The translations under genes were made by a program, and so were the position numbers. The notes below the pieces were generated by a model. That model did not search any database, was not told where the DNA came from, and saw only the letters and a program-made list of their open reading frames with translations. Positions 34,885-44,731 of a stretch of DNA of 64,000 bases are shown here, in pieces; within the stretch, counting starts at the first letter, position 1, and each line of letters opens with the position of its first letter. Source of the stretch: Draconibacterium sediminis. GTDB lineage: Bacteria > Bacteroidota > Bacteroidia > Bacteroidales > Prolixibacteraceae. The stretch covers positions 496,001 to 560,000 of the forward strand of contig NZ_JRHC01000003.1 in NCBI RefSeq assembly GCF_000949475.1. The letters run 5' to 3'.

Positions 34885-37731
34885 ATGAAGAATCGAATAT
34901 TTCTAATCGTATTTTCTCTTTTTGCTATAGCTACAAGTGTACAGGCACAAAGCATAAAATTCCAATCGCTTACCTGCAATTACCAAACAAATCCGATTGC
35001 TATTGATAGCGAACAACCACTTTTTTCGTGGATTGTAAATGCCGATGGGTTTAATCGCGAACAAACGGCTTACCAGATTTTGGTTGCATCGCAGCCCAAT
35101 TTGTTAAATGAAAAGGACGCCGATTTTTGGAATTCGGGAAAAGTAGAAAGTGCACAATCGGCACATGTAAAATACAAGGGTGAAAAGCTAAATCCGACCC
35201 AGAAATATTGGTGGAAAGTAAAAATCTGGGACGAAAATGGCCTGGCTTCAGCTTGGTCTGCGGTTTATACTTTCGAAACCGGATTAATGACTGAAAGCAA
35301 TTGGGACAACTCAAAATGGATTTGTTTGTCGGAAGATACCCGTACATCGGAATATCGTTTCAGAGCATACAAAACCGGGAAAATGGACGAGCCGACAATG
35401 GTTACCAGTAATCCGGTAGGCTATTTCAGAAATGAAATAACAGCAAATAAAGAAATTAAAAGTGCCCGTGCCTACGTTTGTGGTTTGGGCTACTACGAGC
35501 TGTATATTAACGGCGAAAAAACCGGTGACCATGTGTTAGACCCTGCACCGTCGAACTACGACAAACAAGCTTATTACGTAGCTTACGATGTTACTTCTCA
35601 ATTAAAAACCGGCAAAAATACATTAGGTCTTATTGTTGGAAATGGCTTTTACGGGCAAAGTATTTCTTGGAAAAACGATCCCGAATCGGAACGCGATATG
35701 GCGTTTGGAATACCTGCAGCACGTTTATTAGTAAAAGTTAATTACACCGATGGAACTCAGACGGAATTTGTTACTGATGAAAGTTGGAAAAACTCGACAG
35801 GCCCTATTGTTTTCGATAATGTTTACGGTGGAGATACTTACGATGCCCGTTATGAAATTAAAGGCTGGAATACTTCGGATTACGACGATTCAGCCTGGTC
35901 GCAAACAAAGATCATTTCACCCAAACTGAACAAAATAAGCATTCAGGAAATGCCTCCAATCCGGAGGTTAAAAGAACTGGCTCCGCAACGTGTTTTCAAG
36001 TCGCCTGTTACCGGCAAATGGATTGTAGATTTTGGGCAAAATATAGCCGGGTGGGTACAAATTACTGTAAATGAAAAAGCAGGACAATTAATCGAAATTG
36101 TTCCGACCGAAGCTTTAACACAAAGTGGCGATGATATCTACCCGGGATCAACAGGTGGAGGAGCCAATGGAATGCCGCAACTTTTACAATATATCTGCAA
36201 AGGAGGTGCCCCCGAAACCTGGGAGCCAAAATTTTCTTATCATGGTTTTCGTTATGCCCAAATTACCGGAGTATCGACCAAACCCGATGCCAAAATGATT
36301 AAAGCTGTTTTGGTAGCTAACGATGTAAAGCAAAAAGGAAACTTTGTTTGCTCCGATCCCTTGCTGAATAAAATGGACACCATTAGCCGTTGGACAATTG
36401 TGGACAACCTGCACGGTATTCCCGAGGATTGTCCACACCGCGAGAAATGTGGTTGGCTGGGCGATGCACACGCCTTTGCCGAATATGCCCTATATAACTA
36501 CGATTTGGCAAACTTCTATAAAAAATATATGGAAGATATTCGTACTCAAATGCGACCGGTAAACGGACAAAATACTGAGGCGAAATTTAATGTTCCAACC
36601 ATGATTGCTCCGGGCAAACGCACCTCAACAATAGCTAAGCTTGACTGGGGTGTGGCTACCATGTATTTGCCCTGGTACAATTATATTTATTATGGCGATT
36701 CTTCAATTGTTACAGAGTATTATCCTGAAATGAAAGAGTTGACCAACTACTACCTTACTTTTAAAAATGAAAAAGGAATAATTGACAATGGAATGGGGGA
36801 TTGGTGCCCTCCGCTTTGGGACAGACGTCAAAATCCTGAAGCGATGGAGTGTCATCCCGTAGTTTCAGCCAATGCCTATTTTTATGATATTTTGGGAATT
36901 ATGGAACGCTTTGCAGAGATGAACGGCGATACCAGTTTTCAGGAAAAAGTGAAAAAAGAAAAACTGGAATTGTTCAAGGCGTTTAACGCAGAATATCTGG
37001 AGTCAATTCCATTGGTGAATTTCAACTGGTATGGAAGCCAGACTGCCACTGTAATGGCCCTTCAATTTGGAATGGTTCCTGAAGAAAAGATCGAATCGAT
37101 TGTTAATGGACTAAAATACAATATTGAAGCTGTAAAAGGCGGGCACCATTCAACGGGAATTCATGGCAATAGATACATTTATACTGTTCTGAATAATTAC
37201 CAGAATGCTGATTTGGCACATGAAATCCTTACCACCCCTACATTCCCTAGCCAAACATATGTAATGAATTACGGCTTTACAACCTGGCCCGAACGTCAGT
37301 TTTACTGGGAGGAAATGGAGGGATTAAGCAATTCGTTAAATCACCCTATGCACAGTGGTTTTGCAGCCTATTTTTACGAATCATTGGGTGGAATAAAATC
37401 ATCGTTTGACAAGCCGGGTTATAAAGAATTTACTGTCAATCCGGTATTCTCCGAAAATATTTCCAATACTTCAGTAAACATACCAACGCCTTATGGCAAC
37501 ATCCATAATAGCTGGAAACAAGATGAGTCCGGGTTTTCAATTGATCTTAAAGTTCCTTTTAATACAAAAGCTAATGTTTTGATAAGTGAAGAGGAGCGGC
37601 TCTCATTAAAAATTAATGGACTTAGTTGGAGTGAGTTTCAGGAAAAAAGTGGAGTTGAGATTAGATATAACAAGATGGTGGTTCTGGGCTCTGGAGACTA
37701 TCGTATCGAGTATGAAAAATTAAAGAATTAA
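34885..37731 (+). CDS. GH78 family alpha-L-rhamnosidase, first copy
   Basis: A 948-residue secreted protein (signal peptide about residues 1-22, ending SVQAQ). The N-terminal fibronectin-like rhamnosidase domain begins with IAIDSEQPLFSWIVNAD. Carbohydrate-binding sandwich domains follow (YYELYINGEKTGDHVLDPAPSNYDK near 210), then an (alpha/alpha)6 catalytic barrel. The family's acid motif appears as DCPHREKCGWLGD, with Asp515 and Glu520 as likely catalytic-site residues; the C-terminal TTWPER block carries the candidate base Glu. GH78 enzymes release terminal alpha-L-rhamnose with inversion. The motif is of the shorter REK-type, unlike the RDER-type of the second GH78 here, so the two may prefer different linkages. 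It begins enzyme block B. Confidence 0.92.
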   Translation: MKNRIFLIVFSLFAIATSVQAQSIKFQSLTCNYQTNPIAIDSEQPLFSWIVNADGFNREQTAYQILVASQPNLLNEKDADFWNSGKVESAQSAHVKYKGEKLNPTQKYWWKVKIWDENGLASAWSAVYTFETGLMTESNWDNSKWICLSEDTRTSEYRFRAYKTGKMDEPTMVTSNPVGYFRNEITANKEIKSARAYVCGLGYYELYINGEKTGDHVLDPAPSNYDKQAYYVAYDVTSQLKTGKNTLGLIVGNGFYGQSISWKNDPESERDMAFGIPAARLLVKVNYTDGTQTEFVTDESWKNSTGPIVFDNVYGGDTYDARYEIKGWNTSDYDDSAWSQTKIISPKLNKISIQEMPPIRRLKELAPQRVFKSPVTGKWIVDFGQNIAGWVQITVNEKAGQLIEIVPTEALTQSGDDIYPGSTGGGANGMPQLLQYICKGGAPETWEPKFSYHGFRYAQITGVSTKPDAKMIKAVLVANDVKQKGNFVCSDPLLNKMDTISRWTIVDNLHGIPEDCPHREKCGWLGDAHAFAEYALYNYDLANFYKKYMEDIRTQMRPVNGQNTEAKFNVPTMIAPGKRTSTIAKLDWGVATMYLPWYNYIYYGDSSIVTEYYPEMKELTNYYLTFKNEKGIIDNGMGDWCPPLWDRRQNPEAMECHPVVSANAYFYDILGIMERFAEMNGDTSFQEKVKKEKLELFKAFNAEYLESIPLVNFNWYGSQTATVMALQFGMVPEEKIESIVNGLKYNIEAVKGGHHSTGIHGNRYIYTVLNNYQNADLAHEILTTPTFPSQTYVMNYGFTTWPERQFYWEEMEGLSNSLNHPMHSGFAAYFYESLGGIKSSFDKPGYKEFTVNPVFSENISNTSVNIPTPYGNIHNSWKQDESGFSIDLKVPFNTKANVLISEEERLSLKINGLSWSEFQEKSGVEIRYNKMVVLGSGDYRIEYEKLKN

Positions 37732-37739
37732 ATAAAATC

Positions 37740-40100
37740 ATGAATATCAAGTTTTCGTATTTCCTGTTATTGCTATTTTTTTGCAATACGCTGCTAACTA
37801 GTTGTGAAAATAACAGTGGCTCTGATGAGAGCTCTTCAGAACAAGAAATCTATAAAAATCCCGAAGCAAGTATTGAGGACAGGATTGATGACCTTCTCTC
37901 AAAAATGACGTTGGAAGAAAAAGCCATGCAATTGAATGCAGCAACAATACGTAAATCGGCTGCAGTAGAAGAGGGGGTGGAACCAATTGAGAAATCGATT
38001 GAAGACCAAATAAAAAACGGAATTGGTTTTATTGAGAATACATTTGACGAACGAAGACCAGAACAAAGTGTTGCAATGGTCAACAGTCTCCAAAAATATT
38101 TAAAAGAAGAAACCCGTTTGGGCATACCTGCTATTATCGGCACTGAGTGTTTACATGGTCATGCGGGCCGCAACTCTACTGTTTTTCCTACACCGCTTGC
38201 TATGGCATCAAGCTGGAATACGGAACTGCTAAACGAAGTATTTGATGTAATTGGCCGTGAAGCCAGAGCCAGAGGAGGCCACGAAGCGCATACTCCTGTC
38301 CTCGATATTGGCAGAGATCCACGCTGGGGACGCATTGAGGAAACTTACGGCGAAGATACCTACCTGGTTTCAGAAATGGCAAAGGCAATTATTTCAGGTT
38401 TACAGGGAGGTGCTGATGGAAATCCAGGAACGACCCATATTATCTCGTCGCCAAAACATTTTGCCGGATATGGTCAGGTGGAAGGTGGCAGAAATTTTGC
38501 TGCTACACCCATCGATGCCAAAGTTTTACACGATGAAATTTTGCCTCCGTTTAAAGCGGCCGTTGAACAAACCAATGCATTGGGGATGATGGCATCGCAT
38601 TGCGAAGTTGGCGGTGTGGCGGCACACGGGAATAAATGGTTGTTAACAGACTTGTTGCGCGATACATGGGGATTTAAAGGTGTTATTGTTTCCGATTATA
38701 ACGACATAAAACGTCTTGAAGAATTTCATCATATGGCTGCAACGCCACAGGAAGCGGCAAAGCTTGGACTTCTGGCCGGAATGGATATCGACTTGCCATC
38801 GTCTTCAGCATTTCAATACCTGAAAGAAGTTGTAGAACAAAACCCTGAATTGGAAGAACAATTGGATGCAAGTGTAAGAAGAATATTACGTTTGAAATTT
38901 ATGCTGGGCTTATTTGAAAATCCGTTTACTGAAACGGAAGGTGTTAAGGCGTTTATCGGTAACGAAAAACACGTTGCTCTTGCCGAAAAAATGGCAACAG
39001 AGTCAATTGTTCTATTGAAAAATGAGGATAATCTACTGCCGTTAAACTCAAAAAAGATTAAGAGTATTGCTGTTGTTGGCCCCAATGCTAATTCGGACGA
39101 GATGGGAACATACAGCATCGAAAATGATAATGTTGTAAATATCCTGAAAGGAATAACAAAATACGTAGGAACAGCGGTTAAAGTGAATTATGCCGAAGGC
39201 TGCAAAATTGCCGATTTTACAAAAGTAGACGGAAATGACGCAATCATTGAGTTTACAGAGGCGGAAGAGAGCAACTCGATTAAAAAAGCAATTGATGTAG
39301 TTAAAAAATCAGATGTTGCCATTGTTTGTGTTGGCGGAAACCTAAAAACAGCGCGTGAAGCCTTTTACCGCGTGGGAATTGCTGGCGACAGGTCGACAAT
39401 TGATTTGTTGAGCAACCAAAAGAAACTGGTACTGGATGCCATTGCAACAGGAAAACCGGTAATTGTGGTGTTAATGGGAGGCAGACCGTTTGCAATTCCT
39501 GAAATTGCAGAAAAAGCAACAGCAATTGTTAATACCTTTTATTTGGGGCAAACCAATGGAGATGCTTTGGCAAAAGTAATTTTTGGCGATGTAAATCCGT
39601 CGGGAAAATTAACCATCAGCTTCCTTCATTCTGCCGGTCAAATTCCCTACTATTATTCTATGAAAGGGAACTCAAATTACAAAGGATACTGGGAAACTCC
39701 ACCGGCACCGGTTTATGCATTCGGTCATGGATTATCGTATACATCGTTCGAATACACCAATTTAAATATTGAGAAAGAAGCTTTTAATTTAGATGAAGCT
39801 GTCAACTTTTCGGTAAAAGTGAAAAATACCGGAAATAGGGACGGGGCAGAAGTTGTTCAAATTTATTTCAGAGATAAAGTGGCTTCGGTAACGCGCCCTG
39901 CAAAACAATTGGTTCGATTCGAAAAGGTTTGGTTAAAAGCAGGTGAGGAAAAAACACTTACCTTTTCGTTAATACCTGAAACTGATTTGTCGTTTACCGG
40001 AGTTGAAATGAAAAGAATTGTAGAGACCGGTGAATTTAATTTAATGGCTGGAAGCGCTTCTGACGATATTCGGTTGGAGAAAGTTTTTAGTCTGAAATAA
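37740..40100 (+). CDS. GH3 family beta-glycosidase, lipoprotein
   Basis: A 786-residue GH3 enzyme with a lipoprotein signal (lipobox LLTSC, Cys22). It has MTLEEKAMQLN near residue 58, RDPRWGRIEETYGED near 195, KHFAGYGQVEGGRNFA near 240, then the nucleophile motif VSDYNDIKRL with Asp319. The alpha/beta sandwich domain follows (MATESIVLLKNEDNLLPL, GDRSTIDL) and a C-terminal fibronectin-III-like domain ends the protein. It starts 8 bases after the GH78 stop, so it is probably cotranscribed. It is the paralogue of the GH3 gene at 1151. The sugar removed (glucose, xylose, galactose or other) cannot be read. Confidence 0.93.
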   Translation: MNIKFSYFLLLLFFCNTLLTSCENNSGSDESSSEQEIYKNPEASIEDRIDDLLSKMTLEEKAMQLNAATIRKSAAVEEGVEPIEKSIEDQIKNGIGFIENTFDERRPEQSVAMVNSLQKYLKEETRLGIPAIIGTECLHGHAGRNSTVFPTPLAMASSWNTELLNEVFDVIGREARARGGHEAHTPVLDIGRDPRWGRIEETYGEDTYLVSEMAKAIISGLQGGADGNPGTTHIISSPKHFAGYGQVEGGRNFAATPIDAKVLHDEILPPFKAAVEQTNALGMMASHCEVGGVAAHGNKWLLTDLLRDTWGFKGVIVSDYNDIKRLEEFHHMAATPQEAAKLGLLAGMDIDLPSSSAFQYLKEVVEQNPELEEQLDASVRRILRLKFMLGLFENPFTETEGVKAFIGNEKHVALAEKMATESIVLLKNEDNLLPLNSKKIKSIAVVGPNANSDEMGTYSIENDNVVNILKGITKYVGTAVKVNYAEGCKIADFTKVDGNDAIIEFTEAEESNSIKKAIDVVKKSDVAIVCVGGNLKTAREAFYRVGIAGDRSTIDLLSNQKKLVLDAIATGKPVIVVLMGGRPFAIPEIAEKATAIVNTFYLGQTNGDALAKVIFGDVNPSGKLTISFLHSAGQIPYYYSMKGNSNYKGYWETPPAPVYAFGHGLSYTSFEYTNLNIEKEAFNLDEAVNFSVKVKNTGNRDGAEVVQIYFRDKVASVTRPAKQLVRFEKVWLKAGEEKTLTFSLIPETDLSFTGVEMKRIVETGEFNLMAGSASDDIRLEKVFSLK

Positions 40101-40164
40101 TAAGCATATTCATATTTCCCATGACTGTGTGTAACCATTCATAAAGCTTGGGAAAAAGATGAAA

Positions 40165-40209
40165 CAAATCCAATATTTTTTGGGATAATCTCAACAAATA
40201 TTGGATTTG
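40165..40209. repeat. Perfect 14-base inverted repeat upstream of the second GH78 gene
   Basis: Arms CAAATCCAATATTT (40165-40178) and AAATATTGGATTTG (40196-40209) are exact reverse complements with a 17-base spacer, 46 bases before the start codon. There is no T-run, so it is not a classic terminator. It could be a regulator site or a stable 5'-leader hairpin. Confidence 0.6.
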
Positions 40210-40254
40210 GAATTTACTATAATTGGCTCTGTAAAACTGTAATGAAAATCAAAG

Positions 40255-42960
40255 ATGAAACATCTGAAACTTATTCCGATAATCCTTTTATTCAGCGTTA
40301 TTACCATTTCTGTTCAGGCAAAAAATAGGGTGGTAAAACTGGTTACCGAATACCACGAAAATCCCATTGGAATTGATGTGGAAAAACCACGTTTCAGCTG
40401 GCAAATTTTATCGGATGAAACGAATGTAACACAAACAGCATACGAAATTCGGGTAGCCAATTCACCTAAAAATTTAAATAAGAAAAGTAGTTTGCTTTGG
40501 TCAACCGGAAAAGTGGAGAGCGACCAGTCGGTAAACATTGAATACGAAGGCCAGGCACTTAAATCAATGCAAAGAGCCTACTGGCAAGTTCGTGTTTGGG
40601 ATAATAACGATAAAGCAACAGCTTGGAGCGAACCAGTCTTTTGGGAAACCGGAATTTTGGATAATAAAGAGTGGAAAGCTTCGTGGATTACCATGAAAGA
40701 GGAAGTATCAGAAAAATCCTTACCCAGCCAATATTACCGAAATGAATTTTCGTGTTCCAAAAAAGTAGAATCAGCAAGAGTTTATGTTACTTCTCTCGGA
40801 TTGTATCAGTTGTTTATCAATGGCGAAAAAGTGGGTGATCAGCTTTTTACACCGGGATTTACTTCGTATAAAAAACGCATTCAGTATCAAACTTATGATG
40901 TCACTTCCATGCTTCAAAAAGAAAATGCCATTGGTGCGATGGTCGGCGATGGCTGGTACCGTGGATATTTAGGCTGGGAGGGCGGCAAAGCTTATTATGG
41001 CGACCAACTGGCGCTATTTGTTCAGTTGGTAGTGAATTACACCGATGGGACAAGTGAAATTATTATTACGGATAAAAACTGGAAAACATCCTATGGTGCA
41101 ATTCTGGAATCGGATATTTACAACGGTGAAAAATATGATGCCCGTAAAGAAATGGGGGGCTGGGCGGATCCCGGTTTCGATGAAAGCAAGTGGGAAGCTG
41201 TTCAGATTTTAAACCACGCGAAAGATATTTTGGTGGCATCAAATGGTTTGCCGGTTCGAGCCACTGAAGAAATTAAACCCATAAAAATTATTACCACACC
41301 CAAGGGCGAATTGGTATTAGACTTGGGGCAGAATATGGTTGGCTACGTTCGTATGAAAGTGGAGGGCAAAAAGGGCGATCAGGTAACCCTTCAATTTGCC
41401 GAAGTATTGGACAAAAATGGGAATTTTTACACCACAAACTTGCGCGCTGCCGAGGCCACCGATGTTTATACTTTAAAAGGTGGTGGTGAAGAAATTTATG
41501 AACCGTACTTTACTTTTCATGGATTTCGTTACGTTAAACTCCAAGGCTATCCCGGCGAGTTAACCAAAGATAAAATTACCGGAGTAGTCATTCATTCAGA
41601 TATGAAACCAACGGGAAATTTTACATGTTCCGATCCTTTAATTAATCAATTGCAAAGCAATATTCAGTGGGGGCAACGCGATAACTTTTTGGATATTCCT
41701 ACAGATTGTCCGCAACGCGACGAACGTGTAGGATGGACCGGCGATACCCAGGTGTTTAGCATGACAGCCGCCTTTAACTTTGGCGTGGCTCCGTTTTATA
41801 AAAAATGGCTCGAAGATCTGGCACTCGACCAACTTCCCGATGGCGAGGTGCCGAACATTATTCCCGATATGTGGAATAACAAATTTGGTGGTTGTACCGG
41901 TTGGGCTGATGCTGCTGTTATCGTTCCATGGACTGTTTACCGGGCTTATGGCGATACGCGTATTCTGGAACAGCAATTCTCCAGCATGAAAAACTGGATT
42001 AACTACATGAAGAAACATGCCGGCGACGATTACCTGTGGATTCAAAAGCGGCACCAGTGGGGCGATTGGCTTTCGTTTAATTCAAATAAGGCCGGATATC
42101 CCGGGGCTTACACCGAAACGGATTTAATTGCAACGGCATATTTTAAATACTCAACCTCGTTGATGGCCCAAATTGCACGCATTTTAGGAAAAACCGATGA
42201 TGCTAAAGAGTTTGATACATTGGCTAAAAACATAAAAGCTGCCTTTGCAAAGGAGTATGTTACCGCCAACGGGCGCTTGGTTTCGCATACGCAAACGGCC
42301 TATGCCATGGCGCTTTCTTTCGATTTAATGCCCGATAATTTGCGCGATGCAGCTGCCAGGCATTTTTCAAACCAAGTTGAAAAGTTTAAGCATTTAACCA
42401 CCGGCTTTTTAGGAACACCACTTTTATGTACTACGCTTTCGTCAATCGGGCGCGACGATCTGGCTTTTATGTTGCTGAACCGCAAAGAATTTCCGGGTTG
42501 GTTATATCCGGTTACAACGGGCGCAACAACCATTTGGGAGCGTTGGGATACTCAGAAACCCGATGGGACGATAATAGAGGGAATGAACAGTTTTAACCAT
42601 TATTCCTACGGTGCCATTGGCGAGTGGTTATACAATCATGTTGCCGGTTTAAATATCGATGTCGAGAATCCAGGTTACAAACACATTCTCTTTCATCCAC
42701 ATCCCGGAGGCGGTTTAACCAATGCCAAAGTTAATTTCGAATCGATATATGGCCCAGTAAAATCAGCCTGGGAAATAAAGAGCGACAAGTTTGTTTACGA
42801 GGTAACTATTCCTGCAAATGCTACGGGAACAGTAACGCTCCCCAATGCTAAAGGAAAAAGCATAAAAATGAATTCAGAAAATCTTGAATTGAACGTGAAC
42901 GAACGAGGTGATAACTTAACTTTAAAATTAGGTTCTGGTAGTTACATTTTTGAATATTAA
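40255..42960 (+). CDS. GH78 family alpha-L-rhamnosidase, second copy
   Basis: A 901-residue secreted protein (signal about residues 1-22, ending SVQAK). N-terminal rhamnosidase domain (GIDVEKPRFSWQILSD), binding domain with LYQLFINGEKVGDQLFTPGF near 185, then the (alpha/alpha)6 barrel. The canonical GH78 acid motif DCPQRDERVGWTGD is intact, with Asp484 and Glu490, followed by the C-terminal GATTIWERWD block holding the candidate base Glu. This matches characterised bacterial GH78 enzymes more closely than the first copy does. A 154-base gap with a long inverted repeat separates it from the GH3 gene, so it may have its own control. Confidence 0.94.
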   Translation: MKHLKLIPIILLFSVITISVQAKNRVVKLVTEYHENPIGIDVEKPRFSWQILSDETNVTQTAYEIRVANSPKNLNKKSSLLWSTGKVESDQSVNIEYEGQALKSMQRAYWQVRVWDNNDKATAWSEPVFWETGILDNKEWKASWITMKEEVSEKSLPSQYYRNEFSCSKKVESARVYVTSLGLYQLFINGEKVGDQLFTPGFTSYKKRIQYQTYDVTSMLQKENAIGAMVGDGWYRGYLGWEGGKAYYGDQLALFVQLVVNYTDGTSEIIITDKNWKTSYGAILESDIYNGEKYDARKEMGGWADPGFDESKWEAVQILNHAKDILVASNGLPVRATEEIKPIKIITTPKGELVLDLGQNMVGYVRMKVEGKKGDQVTLQFAEVLDKNGNFYTTNLRAAEATDVYTLKGGGEEIYEPYFTFHGFRYVKLQGYPGELTKDKITGVVIHSDMKPTGNFTCSDPLINQLQSNIQWGQRDNFLDIPTDCPQRDERVGWTGDTQVFSMTAAFNFGVAPFYKKWLEDLALDQLPDGEVPNIIPDMWNNKFGGCTGWADAAVIVPWTVYRAYGDTRILEQQFSSMKNWINYMKKHAGDDYLWIQKRHQWGDWLSFNSNKAGYPGAYTETDLIATAYFKYSTSLMAQIARILGKTDDAKEFDTLAKNIKAAFAKEYVTANGRLVSHTQTAYAMALSFDLMPDNLRDAAARHFSNQVEKFKHLTTGFLGTPLLCTTLSSIGRDDLAFMLLNRKEFPGWLYPVTTGATTIWERWDTQKPDGTIIEGMNSFNHYSYGAIGEWLYNHVAGLNIDVENPGYKHILFHPHPGGGLTNAKVNFESIYGPVKSAWEIKSDKFVYEVTIPANATGTVTLPNAKGKSIKMNSENLELNVNERGDNLTLKLGSGSYIFEY

Positions 42961-42967
42961 ATCACAG

Positions 42968-43010
42968 TTCGACTCCGCACACTGTGACCGTCAGACTGAT
43001 GGGAGTCGAA
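42968..43010. repeat. Imperfect intergenic palindrome (REP-like)
   Basis: Arms TTCGACTCC (42968-42976) and GGAGTCGAA (43002-43010) flank a GC-richer spacer that itself contains CACTGTG and GTCAGACTGAT segments. Its base composition differs from its AT-rich surroundings. This looks like the dispersed CTTCGACTCC-type intergenic repeats seen in some Bacteroidota, but only one copy is visible here. Confidence 0.45.
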
Positions 43011-43027
43011 GTCTTTGAATCTATAAT

Positions 43028-43786
43028 ATGAAAACAAAATTATTATTAATTCTAGCAATTGTTGTAAGTCTAAGTTTTACGTCGGTAGCCCAATCAGAAA
43101 AACTTGCAGAACCTTTAATCGGAGAGGACATAATCTTTGAAGAGCAAGACGGGTTGGTTGCAGTTGAAGCTGAATTCTTTTATAAACAAAGCAAAACAGA
43201 CAAACGTCAATGGTATCGTTCCTCTAAATTTGAAGAAGCAAAAGTGGGGCGCGACGATGATACATTACACGTTTATAATGCAAGTAACAATGCCTACCTC
43301 GAAATTTTACCCGATACCAGAGTTACGCATGACGATGAATTGAAACGAGGTGAGAATTTCAGCGATATTCCCGGAATTATGGCAACTGTTCACTATAGAA
43401 TTAAGTTTAACAACACGGGGCGTTATTACGTTTGGGCACGTGCAATGAGTACAGGTGGTGAAGATAATGGTGTACACGTAGGTATGAATGGCGAATGGCC
43501 CGAGCATGGTCGGCGCATACAATGGTGCGAAGGACGAAACCGTTGGACATGGGCAAGCAAACAACGAACCAAAGAAGTACACTGCGGAGTTCCGTATGAA
43601 ATATATTTGGATATTGAAAATCCCGGTGTTTATGATATTCAGTTTAGCATGCGCGAAGATGGATTTGAATTTGATAAATTCTTGCTAACCAAAGATAAAT
43701 ATTACAAACCAATGGGTGCAGGCCCCGATGTTGTTGCAAACAGCAAATTACCCGATCTATACCCATCAACTTACACACCAGACTAA
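43028..43786 (+). CDS. Small secreted protein with a GH115 C-terminal/CBM-like beta-sandwich
   Basis: A 252-residue secreted protein (signal peptide about residues 1-21, ending SVAQ). It is one beta-sandwich: VAVEAEFFYKQSKTDKRQWYR near residue 45, YLEILPDTR near 92, RIKFNNTGRYYVWARAMSTGGEDNGVHVGMNG near 124, and a closing GVYDIQFSMREDGFEFDKFLLTKD. That closing block, with a conserved Asp/Phe, is typical of carbohydrate-binding-like modules, in particular the C-terminal domain of GH115 enzymes. No catalytic barrel is attached. It probably binds a glycan. It is followed after 18 bases by the nucleoside-hydrolase-like gene, with which it is probably cotranscribed. Confidence 0.65.
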   Translation: MKTKLLLILAIVVSLSFTSVAQSEKLAEPLIGEDIIFEEQDGLVAVEAEFFYKQSKTDKRQWYRSSKFEEAKVGRDDDTLHVYNASNNAYLEILPDTRVTHDDELKRGENFSDIPGIMATVHYRIKFNNTGRYYVWARAMSTGGEDNGVHVGMNGEWPEHGRRIQWCEGRNRWTWASKQRTKEVHCGVPYEIYLDIENPGVYDIQFSMREDGFEFDKFLLTKDKYYKPMGAGPDVVANSKLPDLYPSTYTPD

Positions 43787-43804
43787 AACCTAAAATCGAA
43801 TATC

Positions 43805-44668
43805 ATGAATAAAATAATTCTACTAATAATCGGTGTTTGCATTGCTTCAACGGCAATGGCTCAAGTTAAAATTAATCCACCAACAGGTCGAATAGCAATT
43901 GTTGCAGATGGAAATTCACCTGATCCTGACGATCTGGGGGGTACGGCCGTTTCACTTGCATTACTTCGGGCTGCCGGATTGGAAAATCGATTGGTGCATT
44001 ATTCGCATTGTTGCGATTTGGTGGGAGTAAATCCATTTTCGCCTAAGAACAAAATTTCGCCAAAGGCTGAAATTGAGCGTCATGCTCTAATGCAAGCGGC
44101 CTGTGATGTAACAGCCCGCCGCTGGGGTGGTTTCGAGAACATTACCTTTTTCGATGCGAAATGGCAAATGGATGCCACCATAAAGGATTTGGAAAAAGCA
44201 ATAAATGCCTCAACGGCAGATGACCCACTTTGGATTATTGAGGCCGGAGAACCCGATATTATTGGTTTTGCTTTGGCTCAAACGTCTAGAGAAAAACACA
44301 AGTACGTAAAAGTAATTACGCATCATCCGGCAAATGATGATTCAGGTGACTTTTATAGCTGGAAGGAAATCTTGGATTTTGGTGTGGAAGAAGTTCGTAT
44401 TCCCGACCAAAACATCCATTTAAAAGTTGACATAGAAAAGTGGGAGTGGGCACGAACACATTCCGATTCACGAATTCAACAAATTTGGGTACAAGGTAAA
44501 ATTGCAGAAGTTGACGATGTCGTAAAATTTCAAAAAGGGAAATGGGACTGCTCAGATGCTGGAATGGTACTATACTGGATTACGGGAGCCAACGTGAATG
44601 GAGGATCAGTAACAGGTACGGTCAACGATGTACGAAAAATCTTATCGGATTTTGTGGAGCGTAATTAA
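43805..44668 (+). CDS. Secreted nucleoside-hydrolase-like protein of unknown function
   Basis: A 287-residue protein with a signal peptide (about residues 1-19, ending TAMAQ), so periplasmic or secreted. Near the mature N-terminus is RIAIVADGNSPDPDDLGG, which resembles the Asp-rich metal-binding start of inosine-uridine nucleoside hydrolases. Later blocks (DDPLWIIEAGEPDIIGFAL near 138, KYVKVITHHPANDDSG near 163) fit a similar alpha/beta fold. True nucleoside hydrolases are cytoplasmic, and this one is exported within a glycan locus. An N- or O-glycosidic sugar hydrolase is possible, but no substrate can be named. Identity of the family is uncertain. Confidence 0.6.
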   Translation: MNKIILLIIGVCIASTAMAQVKINPPTGRIAIVADGNSPDPDDLGGTAVSLALLRAAGLENRLVHYSHCCDLVGVNPFSPKNKISPKAEIERHALMQAACDVTARRWGGFENITFFDAKWQMDATIKDLEKAINASTADDPLWIIEAGEPDIIGFALAQTSREKHKYVKVITHHPANDDSGDFYSWKEILDFGVEEVRIPDQNIHLKVDIEKWEWARTHSDSRIQQIWVQGKIAEVDDVVKFQKGKWDCSDAGMVLYWITGANVNGGSVTGTVNDVRKILSDFVERN

Positions 44669-44731
44669 GAAACGTAATAGAGATATTACCTTTAGCATTA
44701 GTGTGGTAAATTTTAAATAAATTCATTTTTA

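Noticed and set aside
41638-42054. A 138-codon minus-strand open frame inside the second GH78 gene
   Set aside because: It is antisense to the catalytic motif region of a clear GH78 gene, with no signal or family pattern of its own.
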